Origin: Arthrobacter sp. ISL-48
GTDB lineage: Bacteria > Actinomycetota > Actinomycetes > Actinomycetales > Micrococcaceae
Direction of reading: 5' to 3'
Length of the DNA: 64,000 nucleotides
NCBI RefSeq assembly: GCF_018613805.1
Contig: NZ_JAGGPL010000001.1
Location: forward strand, 310,001 to 374,000
The first letter of the stretch is position 1. Each line of letters starts with the position of its first letter. A program made the translations under genes and the position numbers. Positions 1 to 8,341 of this stretch are shown here, piece after piece. The notes under the pieces are model-generated. The model saw only the letters and a program-made list of their open reading frames with translations, ran no database searches and was not told the origin of the DNA.

Positions 1-1
1 C

Positions 2-772
2 AACGACGACCTGTTCCTGTCGGACGCAGCTTCCGCGAGTCCGGCACCGAGCACTACGCCGCTCCCCGTGCCTGGCGCCGGCGGCGGCAGCGCCGCAGGG
101 CCGTCCCAGCTGCTGCCTTGGCTGCTGGGGACGGCAGGCTTCCTTGGCCTGATGCTTGTTGCGGCATCCCCCCGACTGGTCCGGGTGGGTGTGCGTGCCA
201 GGAGGCTGAGACGCCGGGACCCTGGCGCCAGCGACCCGGTTCCGCCGGCCTGGTCCGAACTCCTGGACCTTGGCGCCGACTACGGACTCCCGCCGGGCCC
301 CAGCGAGACGCCGCGAAGGTACTCCGAGCGGCTCCGCAGCTCGTCGCTCCTAGGCGAAGCCCGCGGAATTGACGACGCCGGGCACCAGGCTGTGAGGTCG
401 CTCACCGCCGAGTTCGAACGCCGGAAGTATGGCCCGCCTTCCCGGCAGGATGCACCGCCGGCCGGTGGGACAGCAAGTGACGGGGCAGCAGCTGGTCCGG
501 CGACAGGCCGGCAGGCTCCAGCTGTCGCCTCCGGCGGGGAAGAAAGCATGGCCCTCCGGATCGCAGCGGTGCAACAGTCTTTGCGGGGCAATGTCCCGCT
601 GTCCCGGCGGCTCCGTGCCGACTGGCTTCCGCCGTCGATCATGGGCCGGTGGGGACGGATCCTGACCGCACCGTTAAGGGCGCTGGGCCGGCAGTCCCGG
701 CGTACGGCGCAAGCCGCCGCGCGGGCGTGGTCCAAAGGGCTCAACGGGTTACGGCACTTGAGTGAAGGCTAG
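2..772 (+). CDS. C-terminal part of a TgpA-like transglutaminase membrane protein (5' end outside window)
   Basis: The reading frame is open from the first bases of the window, so the start lies upstream. What is visible is a Ser/Pro/Thr-rich linker, one hydrophobic segment (PWLLGTAGFLGLMLVA), a basic cytoplasmic stretch and an Ala/Arg-rich tail. This matches the C-terminal end of actinobacterial DUF3488/transglutaminase-core (TgpA) proteins, where a last transmembrane helix is followed by a DUF4129-like cytosolic part. The catalytic Cys-His-Asp core is not in the window, so the assignment rests on tail architecture alone. It converges on gabD with a 41-bp gap. A DUF4129-only protein is the alternative. 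Confidence 0.55.
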   Translation, partial: NDDLFLSDAASASPAPSTTPLPVPGAGGGSAAGPSQLLPWLLGTAGFLGLMLVAASPRLVRVGVRARRLRRRDPGASDPVPPAWSELLDLGADYGLPPGPSETPRRYSERLRSSSLLGEARGIDDAGHQAVRSLTAEFERRKYGPPSRQDAPPAGGTASDGAAAGPATGRQAPAVASGGEESMALRIAAVQQSLRGNVPLSRRLRADWLPPSIMGRWGRILTAPLRALGRQSRRTAQAAARAWSKGLNGLRHLSEG

Positions 773-813
773 CCTGATGTTAGGGGCCAGCAGTGATGGA
801 CCCCTTGCTGCGG

Positions 814-2313
814 TCAGCCAGCGTACGGGTCGGCGATGCCGATGTACTGGGTGTAGAGGTATTCCTCAATGCCTTCGAGTCCGCCCTCGCGCCCCAGGCC
901 GGACTGCTTGACGCCGCCGAACGGTGCGGCAGCGTTGGAGATCACGCCGGCGTTGAGGCCCAGCATGCCGGTCTCGAGCCTCTCGCCCATCCGCAGTCCC
1001 CGGTTGAGGTCCTTGGTGAAGACGTAGGCCACCAGCCCGTACTCCGTATTGTTGGCCAGCCTGATGGCCTCCTCCTCGTTGGTGAAGGTGGTGATCGGGG
1101 CGACGGGGCCGAAGATTTCCTCGGACAGGATGCGGGTGCCCTCGGCCACGCCGGCGAGGATGGTTGGCTGGTAGAAGTAGCCCGGCCCGTCCACGGGTGC
1201 GCCGCCCAGGACGGCCCGCGCGCCGGAGGCCACGGCGTCGGAGACGAGTTCGTGGACCTTGTCCCGGCTCTTGGCATCGATCAGCGGCCCCACCTTGGAG
1301 TTTTCCTCCGTGCCACGGGCGGTGGTCATTGCCGCCATTTTCGCGGCGAACTTCTCCGCGAACTCTTCTGCCACGGACTCATGGACGACGAAACGGTTGG
1401 CGGCGGTGCAGGCCTCTCCCATGTTCCGCAGCTTCGCCAGCATCGCGCCGGCGACGGCGGCGTCAAGGTCGGCATCCTCGAACACGACGAAAGGGGCGTT
1501 GCCGCCGAGTTCCATCGAGGTCCGCAGGACGGTCTCCGAGGCGTCCGACAGCAGGCGCCGGCCCACCTCGGTTGAACCGGTGAAGGACAGCTTGCGGAGA
1601 CGCGAATCCTTGATCAGCGGGCCCGTGGTGGCGCCGGCGGTGGAGGTGGGGATGACGTTCAGGACACCGGCGGGCAGCCCCGCCTCCATCATCACCGCTG
1701 CGAAGAGCTGCGAGGTCAGGGGCGTCAGGTTCGCGGACTTAAGGACCATGGTGCAGCCAGCGGCCACGGCCGGGGCGATCTTGCGGGTGGCCATCGCCAG
1801 CGGGAAGTTCCACGGCGTAATCAGGAGGCAGGGGCCAACCGGCTTCTTTGTCACGAGCAGCCGTGACTTCCCGTCCGGGGACACGGAGTAGCGGCCGAAG
1901 GCGCGGACGGCTTCCTCGGAAAACCAGCGCAGGAACTCGGCGCCGTAAGTGACCTCACCGCGGGCTTCGGCCAGCGGTTTGCCCATCTCGAGGGTCATCA
2001 GGAGCGCGAAATCCTCGGCCCGCCCCGTAACCAGCTCAAACGCCCGGCGCAGGATCTCCCCGCGCTCACGCGGCGGGACCTTCGCCCAGGACTCCTGCGC
2101 GGCGGCGGCGGCGTCGAGAGCAGCAGCGCCATCTTCCGGGCCGGCGTCGGCAAGGCTCAACAGGACCTTGCCCGTCGCTGGGTCCTCAACCTCGAAGGTC
2201 TTCCCCGAAGCAGCGGGCCGCCACTCGCCGTTGATCAGCAGGCCGGTGGGAACGGAGGCCAGCAGTTCGCTCTCGCGCTCTGCGGTAACAGCTGGCAGTG
2301 CAGTGACAGTCAC
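814..2313 (-). CDS. gabD: NAD(P)-dependent succinate-semialdehyde dehydrogenase
   Basis: A 499-residue aldehyde dehydrogenase that oxidises succinic semialdehyde to succinate, the last step of 4-aminobutyrate breakdown. Family marks visible are PWNF at 167-170, FTGSTEVG at 244-251 (cofactor loop), catalytic Glu268 in MELGGNAP and catalytic Cys302 in GEACTAANR. The length is normal for GabD. The start is GTG with a GAGGGAG ribosome-binding site 5-6 nt upstream. No GABA transaminase or permease gene is nearby, so substrate choice is inferred from overall similarity to the GabD branch. Its leader carries a hairpin, and a 14-bp palindrome lies further upstream, suggesting dedicated control. Confidence 0.88.
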   Translation of the reverse strand: MTVTALPAVTAERESELLASVPTGLLINGEWRPAASGKTFEVEDPATGKVLLSLADAGPEDGAAALDAAAAAQESWAKVPPRERGEILRRAFELVTGRAEDFALLMTLEMGKPLAEARGEVTYGAEFLRWFSEEAVRAFGRYSVSPDGKSRLLVTKKPVGPCLLITPWNFPLAMATRKIAPAVAAGCTMVLKSANLTPLTSQLFAAVMMEAGLPAGVLNVIPTSTAGATTGPLIKDSRLRKLSFTGSTEVGRRLLSDASETVLRTSMELGGNAPFVVFEDADLDAAVAGAMLAKLRNMGEACTAANRFVVHESVAEEFAEKFAAKMAAMTTARGTEENSKVGPLIDAKSRDKVHELVSDAVASGARAVLGGAPVDGPGYFYQPTILAGVAEGTRILSEEIFGPVAPITTFTNEEEAIRLANNTEYGLVAYVFTKDLNRGLRMGERLETGMLGLNAGVISNAAAPFGGVKQSGLGREGGLEGIEEYLYTQYIGIADPYAG

Positions 2314-2334
2314 GATGACTCCCTCGTCAGTAAG

Positions 2335-2388
2335 GTTAATTGCAGCCTCGTGTCGTGGACCGAATGGTCCGCCAAGTGGCTGATTAAC
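2335..2388 (-). promoter_or_regulatory. Hairpin in the gabD 5' leader
   Basis: On the minus strand a TAGTCT -10-like box at about 2389-2394 is followed by a leader of about 70 nt. The leader can fold into an imperfect hairpin: outer arms GTTAATCAGCC / GGCTGCAATTAAC (2378-2388 with 2335-2347) and a perfect inner stem GGACC-ATTC-GGTCC (2357-2370). The structure ends about 20 nt before the gabD start, just upstream of the ribosome-binding site. It could be an operator or an RNA switch. No known riboswitch family is recognised. Confidence 0.4.
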
Positions 2389-2453
2389 TGCCAGACTACT
2401 GCCGCACCCGCTCAGGGTCTACGCCTGGACGCACTACGGAATCCCGGGACCTT

Positions 2454-2467
2454 TGTGCAGCTGCACA
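2454..2467. promoter_or_regulatory. Perfect 14-bp palindrome TGTGCAGCTGCACA, candidate operator
   Basis: The sequence is exactly self-complementary and sits about 60 bp upstream of the gabD -10-like box, in the gap behind rsmI. Its size and symmetry fit a dimeric regulator such as a GntR- or MarR-type protein. The cognate factor is not in the window. Confidence 0.4.
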
Positions 2468-2530
2468 GTAACGGCGGGGGTCTTGCGGACGGTTTGTCCC
2501 ACGGTTTTCAGAGGTGAGTCAACGCTGATT

Positions 2531-3433
2531 TCAGCGCGCCGCCAGCACCGCCGAGTAGAGCTCACGCTTGCTCACGCGGACGTCTTCCGCGACGGCGGCC
2601 ACCGCTTCCTTGAGCCGGATTCCCTGTGATACCAAGTCATTCACCGCCGCGACATGGTCTTCCGGCGTGCCGGGGGCCTGCTCGGGTGCACCGCCGAGGA
2701 CCACTGCGATCTCCCCTCGGACCTCGTTGCCTTCTGCCCATAGCAGCAGGTCACCCACGGACCCCCGGATGACCTCCTCGTAGGTCTTGGTCAGTTCACG
2801 GCAAACTGCGATCCTCCGGTCCGTGCCGAAGCGCTCCCGCAGTGCCCGCAGCATTGATTCAAGGCGGTGTGGCGCTTCGAAAAACACCATCGTCCGGCGC
2901 TCCGCGGCGAGATCCGCGAGACGCGCTGCCCGCTCCCCTGCTTTGCGCGGAAGGAATCCTTCGAAACAGAACCGGTCGGTGGGCAGGCCGGACAAGGCGA
3001 GGGCAGTCAGCACAGCCGACGGGCCGGGGACCGCCGTCACAGTGAGCCCGGCAGCCACGGCGCCCTCCACCAGCCGGAAGCCGGGGTCCGAAACTGAGGG
3101 CATGCCGGCGTCGGTGACCATGACCATCGTTTTGCCGGTCCGCACCTGGTCCAGCAGTTCCGCCGTCTTGGTGGCCTCGTTGTGCTCGTGGTAGCTGATC
3201 ACGCGGCCGCCTACGGTTACTCCCAGGCTTTGAACCAGCCGATGCAGGCGCCGGGTGTCTTCCGCTGCCACAATGTCCGCAGTGGCCAGCAATTCAATAA
3301 GGCGGGCGGACGCATCCCCGGTGTTCCCGATCGGTGTAGCCGCCAGCACAATCCGGCCGGGGCCGGAAGATCCTGTTGCACTGGAGGAGTTTGTTGCGCC
3401 GGAATCGGGGGAAGTGCTCGGGTTAGGTTCCAC
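2531..3433 (-). CDS. rsmI: 16S rRNA (cytidine(1402)-2'-O)-methyltransferase
   Basis: A 300-residue SAM-dependent tetrapyrrole-methylase-fold enzyme that 2'-O-methylates C1402 in the decoding centre of 16S rRNA. Conserved RsmI blocks are ATPIGN at 32-37, AEDTRR at 57-62 and TDAGMPSVSDPG at 107-118. The first 25 or so residues are a Ser/Thr-rich extension before the fold. The start is GTG at 3433: a minus-strand TAGGCT box (3440-3445) lies exactly 6 nt upstream, so the mRNA is probably leaderless. The gene is divergent from the protein mannosyltransferase, a neighbour pair also remembered from other actinobacteria. Confidence 0.93.
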   Translation of the reverse strand: MEPNPSTSPDSGATNSSSATGSSGPGRIVLAATPIGNTGDASARLIELLATADIVAAEDTRRLHRLVQSLGVTVGGRVISYHEHNEATKTAELLDQVRTGKTMVMVTDAGMPSVSDPGFRLVEGAVAAGLTVTAVPGPSAVLTALALSGLPTDRFCFEGFLPRKAGERAARLADLAAERRTMVFFEAPHRLESMLRALRERFGTDRRIAVCRELTKTYEEVIRGSVGDLLLWAEGNEVRGEIAVVLGGAPEQAPGTPEDHVAAVNDLVSQGIRLKEAVAAVAEDVRVSKRELYSAVLAAR

Positions 3434-3439
3434 GCCACC

Positions 3440-3481
3440 AGCCTACTGCTGGCAGGCGGTACCAGTTGCAAAAGGTAGCAT
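3440..3481. promoter_or_regulatory. Compact divergent promoter region rsmI / PMT
   Basis: Only 55 bp separate the two start codons. A minus-strand TAGGCT at 3440-3445 serves rsmI, 6 nt before its GTG. A plus-strand TAGCAT at 3476-3481 lies 7 nt before the PMT GTG. Both spacings predict leaderless transcripts. Neither has a convincing -35 box. Confidence 0.5.
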
Positions 3482-3488
3482 GGGGCAC

Positions 3489-5207
3489 GTGACGCAGACC
3501 TCCACGCGGCCTGCCGAGGCCGGCCAAGCCGCCCCGGCCGCATCCCCCGGCTCACGGGAAACGGCAGCCCAAGGAGGCAGCCTTGGCAGCCGGCCCTGGA
3601 TCAGCCGCCCGGACCAGGCTTTCTCCGCCGAAGCCCTCCAGGAGCGGCTTGTCGGTTGCATCCGCAGCTGGCGCGACTATCCGCCGTCGTTGCGGCTGTG
3701 GTTCTGGCTGGTGCCCGTCCTGACCACGGTGATAGGCGGAATTCTCCGCTTCGTCAGACTGGACACACCGCACAGCCTGGTCTTTGACGAGACCTATTAC
3801 GTCAAAGATGCGTATTCGTTCCTTATCAGCGGTTATGAACGGAGCTGGCCCGACAAGGCCAACGACTCCTTCAACGCCGGGAATCCGGCCGTCCTCTTGA
3901 ACACGCCCGAATACGTGGTCCACCCTCCAGTGGGCAAGTGGATGATCGCCGGCGGCATGTGGCTCTTCGGCGCCGACAATCCGTTTGGCTGGCGTTTCGC
4001 TGCGGCGCTGGCGGGCACTGTGTCCATTCTCCTGCTCACCCTCATCGCGCAGAAACTCTTCCGTTCGCTTCCGCTCGCCGCCGCTGCAGGCCTGCTGCTG
4101 GCCGTTGACGGCCATCATGTGGTGATGTCCCGGACGTCGCTGCTGGATATCTTCCTGATGTTCTGGATCCTGGCTGCGTTCGGCGCACTGCTCATGGATC
4201 GCGACGACGGGCGCCGCCGGCTCGCCGTCCGGCTGGGCCGGCAGGCGGCTGCAGCCAAGGACGGGCGACCCTCCCCCAGACAACTGCTGGCCGGCCCGTG
4301 GCTCGGCGTCCGGTGGTGGCGGATTGCGGCGGGTGTCTGCCTTGGCCTTGCCGTGGGTACCAAATGGTCCGGGCTGTTCTTCCTCGCCGGGTTCGGGCTC
4401 CTCACTGTCCTGTGGGATCTCAGCGCCCGCCGCGTCGCGGGCATCCGAGGCTGGACCAGTGGCGGCATCATCAAGGACGGGCTACCGGCCTTCCTGAGCA
4501 TCGTGCCGGTGGCCGCGTTGGTGTACATGGCAAGTTGGACGGGCTGGTTCCGTTCGGACGGTGCCTACTTCCGCCACTGGGCCGAAAGCAACCCCTCGGC
4601 CGAGTGGGGGTGGCTGCCAAATTCTCTGCGCTCCCTGGCCCACTACCATCTTGAGGCGTACAACTTCCATCAGGGGCTCAGCGCGGACCACCCTTACAAG
4701 GCCAGCGCGTGGACTTGGCTGGTGATGGGCAGGCCGACCTCGTTCTTCTACGAATCGCCGCAGCAGGGAACCCCGGGCTGCAACGTAGCCAACTGCACGT
4801 CTGCCATCCTCTCAGTGGGAAACCCGATCGTCTGGTGGAGCGCAGCGATCTCCCTGGTGGTGCTCCTCTTCTGGTGGGCCGGGCGCCGGGACTGGCGGGC
4901 CGGGGCGGTGCTGGCGGCCGTGGGCGCCGGCTACCTGCCGTGGTTCATGTACCCCGAACGCACCATGTTCTACTTCTACGCCGTGTCCTTTGAACCATTC
5001 CTGGTCCTGGCCCTGGTGTATTGCCTGGGCCTTGTCCTGGGCCGGGATACTGATCCGCCCTGGCGCCGGCGCTCCGGGCTCTACCTCGTGGTGCTTTTCG
5101 TGGCCGGCGCGGTCCTGCTGTCCGCCTTCTTCTACCCGGTATGGACCGCCGAAGTCATCCCCTACCAGGACTGGCGATACCGGATGTGGATGCCATCGTG
5201 GATCTAG
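3489..5207 (+). CDS. Dolichyl-phosphate-mannose--protein mannosyltransferase (PMT family, GT39)
   Basis: A polytopic membrane enzyme of about 572 residues that transfers mannose from polyprenyl-phosphate-mannose to Ser/Thr of secreted proteins. After a disordered N-terminus of about 65 residues come many membrane helices. The first outer loop carries the acidic FDETYYVKD motif (99-107), whose Asp-Glu pair is essential in the family, and the C-terminal half has the PMT_4TMC-type helices. Start choice: GTG 3489 sits 7 nt after a TAGCAT box, while the in-frame ATG at 3480 overlaps that box. It is convergent with the DUF1461 gene, with 12 bp between stops. Confidence 0.88.
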   Translation: MTQTSTRPAEAGQAAPAASPGSRETAAQGGSLGSRPWISRPDQAFSAEALQERLVGCIRSWRDYPPSLRLWFWLVPVLTTVIGGILRFVRLDTPHSLVFDETYYVKDAYSFLISGYERSWPDKANDSFNAGNPAVLLNTPEYVVHPPVGKWMIAGGMWLFGADNPFGWRFAAALAGTVSILLLTLIAQKLFRSLPLAAAAGLLLAVDGHHVVMSRTSLLDIFLMFWILAAFGALLMDRDDGRRRLAVRLGRQAAAAKDGRPSPRQLLAGPWLGVRWWRIAAGVCLGLAVGTKWSGLFFLAGFGLLTVLWDLSARRVAGIRGWTSGGIIKDGLPAFLSIVPVAALVYMASWTGWFRSDGAYFRHWAESNPSAEWGWLPNSLRSLAHYHLEAYNFHQGLSADHPYKASAWTWLVMGRPTSFFYESPQQGTPGCNVANCTSAILSVGNPIVWWSAAISLVVLLFWWAGRRDWRAGAVLAAVGAGYLPWFMYPERTMFYFYAVSFEPFLVLALVYCLGLVLGRDTDPPWRRRSGLYLVVLFVAGAVLLSAFFYPVWTAEVIPYQDWRYRMWMPSWI

Positions 5208-5219
5208 GCCAGGACGGCA

Positions 5220-6332
5220 TCAGACCGCGGGCACGGCCGTACGGTCGATAACCAGACCCCGCCGGCGGCGCGTGGGCCACGTGAGGATCAGTGTCAGCAC
5301 TGAGGCAAGGAACACCAGCGCGCCGATGACGATTCCCGCGTCAACCCAGAACTGCCCCGGGAACAGCCTGATGAGCGTGTCGTCCAAGGAGAACGTCCAT
5401 GTCCCGTTGGCGAAGAAAATATGGTGGAAGTCCGTGAAGAACTGCTGCCAGCCCAGAACAGCCAGCGTGCCCAGGCCCAGGATGACCACCAGGGTAACGA
5501 TGGAACCTGCGAACAGTCCCCGGCGCACTCCGCCCGTGCTGCGGCGGTGAAGGTAAACGATGGCCACGATGCTTAACAGGATCAGGACCGCACCGGCGCC
5601 GAAGGTGGACAGGATCACAGACTTCACGTCCGCCATGTGGCTGACTTCGCCATCCTTGAAGAGCTTGTCGCCACTGCGGTTGACCAGTTCGCCGAGGTAG
5701 CGAGGCCCTGCCCAGTTGCTCAGGTAGTCAACGGAGTACGAGCCGTAGGTCATCCTGTCATCGGTGCTGAAGCCATAGCCGTCACCGGGAAATCCGGGCC
5801 GGGTGTATTCCGCCCAGAGAAACAGCGGGCTGGTCACCGCCCGGACCGCCAGCACCAACAGGATGACCGGATAGAACACGGCCAGGAGGATCTGCATGAT
5901 GCGCGGGGCGATTGGCTTGGCGTTCGCAGCACTTTCACGCTGGGCATTGCGCCGCTCCACTTCCTCCTGTGGGGGACGTACCTGCAAAGCCGACGTGGGG
6001 AGCGGCTCGTTGAACGGCTTACTTCCATGCCTGGCAGGTCCGGGAGCGCTGCCAAGTCCGGTGGTGCCGGAAGGTTCAGAGGCGCCGGAAGGTTCGACGG
6101 CGGCCTCCGCCGCTTTCCGGTCGGCCCGGCTTTCAGACTGCTGGAGCGTGGCAGAGTCTGCATCGGACACTGCGTCGGAAGGGGCGGCTCCCTGTGAGGC
6201 GCGGGGGCTGCCGGAGCTGCTGGTGGCGTTCATCCAGGCGAACGCGGGCTCTTCCGTGTCCGCCGGGTTGTCCTGGTCGGGATCCGGCTGCGGTTCCGCG
6301 CGTTTGGCAGGTGTCGAAGAATTGTCGTTCAC
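5220..6332 (-). CDS. TIGR01906/DUF1461 family integral membrane protein
   Basis: About 370 residues. The first 150 or so are disordered and rich in Ser, Ala, Pro, Asp and Glu. Four hydrophobic helices follow (near MQILLAVFYPVILLVLAV, VILSTFGAGAVLILLS, GSIVTLVVILGLG and GIVIGALVFLASVL), with a long outer loop after the first that contains YGFSTDDRMTYGSYSVDYL, typical of DUF1461. Function is unknown. Start choice: GTG at 6332 is preferred because a TAGGCT box at about 6402-6407 places the transcript start inside the longer in-frame extension to 6437. It ends 12 bp from the PMT stop. Confidence 0.72.
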   Translation of the reverse strand: MNDNSSTPAKRAEPQPDPDQDNPADTEEPAFAWMNATSSSGSPRASQGAAPSDAVSDADSATLQQSESRADRKAAEAAVEPSGASEPSGTTGLGSAPGPARHGSKPFNEPLPTSALQVRPPQEEVERRNAQRESAANAKPIAPRIMQILLAVFYPVILLVLAVRAVTSPLFLWAEYTRPGFPGDGYGFSTDDRMTYGSYSVDYLSNWAGPRYLGELVNRSGDKLFKDGEVSHMADVKSVILSTFGAGAVLILLSIVAIVYLHRRSTGGVRRGLFAGSIVTLVVILGLGTLAVLGWQQFFTDFHHIFFANGTWTFSLDDTLIRLFPGQFWVDAGIVIGALVFLASVLTLILTWPTRRRRGLVIDRTAVPAV

Positions 6333-6453
6333 TGCAGCGTCACTTCCGTTGGGGTCCGCGCCCCGGCTCAAGTCCGGCAGCGCCAAGTATCTGTTGACGA
6401 GCCTACCGTCCGGCCCTCGGGGACGGCGAGGTGCCACACCCGAGGCTTCGGAT

Positions 6454-7446
6454 TCAGGCAGCTATTTCGGTGTAACCGGCGTCCCCGGCGCCAAGGTCCC
6501 CGCGGGCACCGGCCAGGTAGGCACGTCTGCCCCAGACCAGGACATAGAGCCAATACACAGCGAGCACGATGGAGCCAATGCCGATTTTCGCCCACACCGG
6601 GAGCGGGCTGGGCGTGACGAATCCTTCAACGAGACCCGAGACGAACAACACGAGTACCAGCCCCAGTGCCACGGTGATCAGGGATCTGCCTTCCTCGGCC
6701 ACGGCCCGGCCCCTGGTGCGCGCACCGGGCGAGACCATGGCCCAGAAGATCCGCAATCCGGCAGCGCAGGCAATGAATACTGCGGTCAATTCCATCAGCC
6801 CATGCGGCAGGATGTAACTGTAAAAAACATCAGATTTGCCTGTCGCAGCGAAGATCCCGGCAGCGATCCCCACGCCCTTGGCGTTGCTAAACAGGATCAT
6901 GGGCACCCATATCCCCGTGATGCCCAGGGCGACCGCCTGCGCGCTGATCCACGCATTGTTAGTCCACACCGCACCTGCAAAGGACGCCGCCGGGTTTTCC
7001 GAGTAATAGCCGATGAAGTCCTCCTCCACGTACTGCCTGACGGAGGAATCGGAAGCCAGGGAGCGCAGGGCATCCGGGGAGCTGCCTATCCACAACGCAT
7101 AAGCGCTGCCGACCAGGATGAACACGGTTCCACAAGCCAGCGTCAGCCAAGTCAGCCGGTACAGCGCAGCCGGCAGCGCGACCACGAAAAAGCGCGCCAG
7201 GTCCGCCGTGAAATTCGATCGGGCACCCGTGAAGCGGGTCCTCGCCTGCGCGAGGGTAGCTGACAGCGACGCGGACAGGCCGCTTTCCGGTTCGAGCGAC
7301 CTGATGAGAGACAGATGCGCTGATGTCGCCTGGTACAGCCGGAGCAGTTCGTCGGCGTCCGGGCCGCTGAGCCGCCGTTTGAAGGCGAGTTCACGCAACC
7401 TGGACCATTTGTCCGCGTTCACTGCGGAGAAGGCATCCATATCCAC
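6454..7446 (-). CDS. SpoIIM-family (stage II sporulation protein M-like) membrane protein
   Basis: A 330-residue protein with a soluble helical N-terminal part of about 100 residues and then several membrane helices. It contains the family's conserved PHG-x-x-E element (SYILPHGLMELTAVF). In spore formers SpoIIM belongs to the engulfment machinery. Actinobacterial homologues occur in non-sporulating species and their role is unknown. The GTG start at 7446 is supported by a TAGGCT box exactly 6 nt upstream (plus-strand 7453-7458), implying a leaderless mRNA. It is divergent from an RDD-family gene, a pairing I remember from many actinobacteria that suggests a shared membrane function. Confidence 0.85.
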   Translation of the reverse strand: MDMDAFSAVNADKWSRLRELAFKRRLSGPDADELLRLYQATSAHLSLIRSLEPESGLSASLSATLAQARTRFTGARSNFTADLARFFVVALPAALYRLTWLTLACGTVFILVGSAYALWIGSSPDALRSLASDSSVRQYVEEDFIGYYSENPAASFAGAVWTNNAWISAQAVALGITGIWVPMILFSNAKGVGIAAGIFAATGKSDVFYSYILPHGLMELTAVFIACAAGLRIFWAMVSPGARTRGRAVAEEGRSLITVALGLVLVLFVSGLVEGFVTPSPLPVWAKIGIGSIVLAVYWLYVLVWGRRAYLAGARGDLGAGDAGYTEIAA

Positions 7447-7518
7447 GGCATCAGCCTAGCCGCACCCCACTAGACTGTGAGCGTCCGCAGGATGAATCGC
7501 GAGGAATGGGAACCTGCC

Positions 7519-8319
7519 TTGAGTTCAATCGTCACGGGCGAGGCCGTTGTCCTGGAACTGCGCCCCGCGTCTTTCGCCGCCCGCGCCTTAGGCCTTCTGC
7601 TGGATGTCCTGGTCAACGTCGTGCTGCTGGTGCTGGTCCTGATAGGCCTTGCCGCTGCCGGCCCGGAACTTGATGACGCCGCTGCACGCGCCCTGGCGCT
7701 GGTCAGTATCGTGTTCTGTTTCGTGATCATCCCGGTGGCCGTAGAGACCCTGAGCAGGGGGCTCTCGCTTGGAAAACTGGCGGCCGGGCTGCGGGTTGTC
7801 CGTGACGACGGCGGGGCCATTCGCTTCCGGCATGCCGTGATCCGTGGGCTGACGGGCTTCCTGGAAATTTACCTCACCCTCGGCGGCCTGGCCATTGCAG
7901 TGGCTCTTTTCAACGACAGGTCCAAGCGGCTGGGCGACATCCTCGCCGGAACGTACGCGCTGCGCTCCCGCGTGCCGGTCGAAGCTGCGGTGCCGGTTTT
8001 TGTCCCGCCGCGGCTGCGGCCATGGGCAGCGGCCGCGGACATCGGGCGGATTCCTGATACGACAGCCCGTCAGGCCTCCCAGTTCATTCGACAGGCGAGC
8101 CGGATGTCTCCGCTGTCGCGGGCGGGAATGGCCAACTCCATTGCCTCCGAGCTCGCCCGGCATGTGGCACCGCCCCCGCCGCCGGGAACGACCCCGGACG
8201 ACTATCTGGCGGCTGTCATCGCGGAGCGGCGCAACCGCGAACTGACGAGGCTACAGCATGCCCGCCGCCGTAATTCCGCAACGGGTGAACGGCTGGACCG
8301 CCTGCCGTTCGGATCCTGA
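7519..8319 (+). CDS. RDD family membrane protein
   Basis: About 266 residues with an N-terminal RDD domain. The first helix carries the Arg...Asp signature (FAARALGLLLDVLVN), and the second conserved Asp is in DRSKRLGDILAGT. There are three to four membrane helices, then a C-terminal soluble part of about 100 residues with DTTARQASQFIRQASRM-type helices. RDD domains have been linked to ion or solute transport, but no specific job can be assigned. Start choice: a TAGACT box at 7471-7476 puts the transcript start near 7483, so TTG 7519 after GGGAA is preferred; ATG 7492 remains possible and GTG 7477 is unlikely. Divergent from the SpoIIM-like gene. Confidence 0.82.
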   Translation: MSSIVTGEAVVLELRPASFAARALGLLLDVLVNVVLLVLVLIGLAAAGPELDDAAARALALVSIVFCFVIIPVAVETLSRGLSLGKLAAGLRVVRDDGGAIRFRHAVIRGLTGFLEIYLTLGGLAIAVALFNDRSKRLGDILAGTYALRSRVPVEAAVPVFVPPRLRPWAAAADIGRIPDTTARQASQFIRQASRMSPLSRAGMANSIASELARHVAPPPPPGTTPDDYLAAVIAERRNRELTRLQHARRRNSATGERLDRLPFGS

Positions 8320-8341
8320 CGCTAGTTGTCGTGCCCGGTCT

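Noticed and set aside
793..1575. Plus-strand 260-codon frame opposite gabD, and similar long antisense frames (3552-4283, 8258-9052, 26783-27814)
   Set aside because: They mirror the wobble-position GC bias of the opposite genes and show no recognisable domain.
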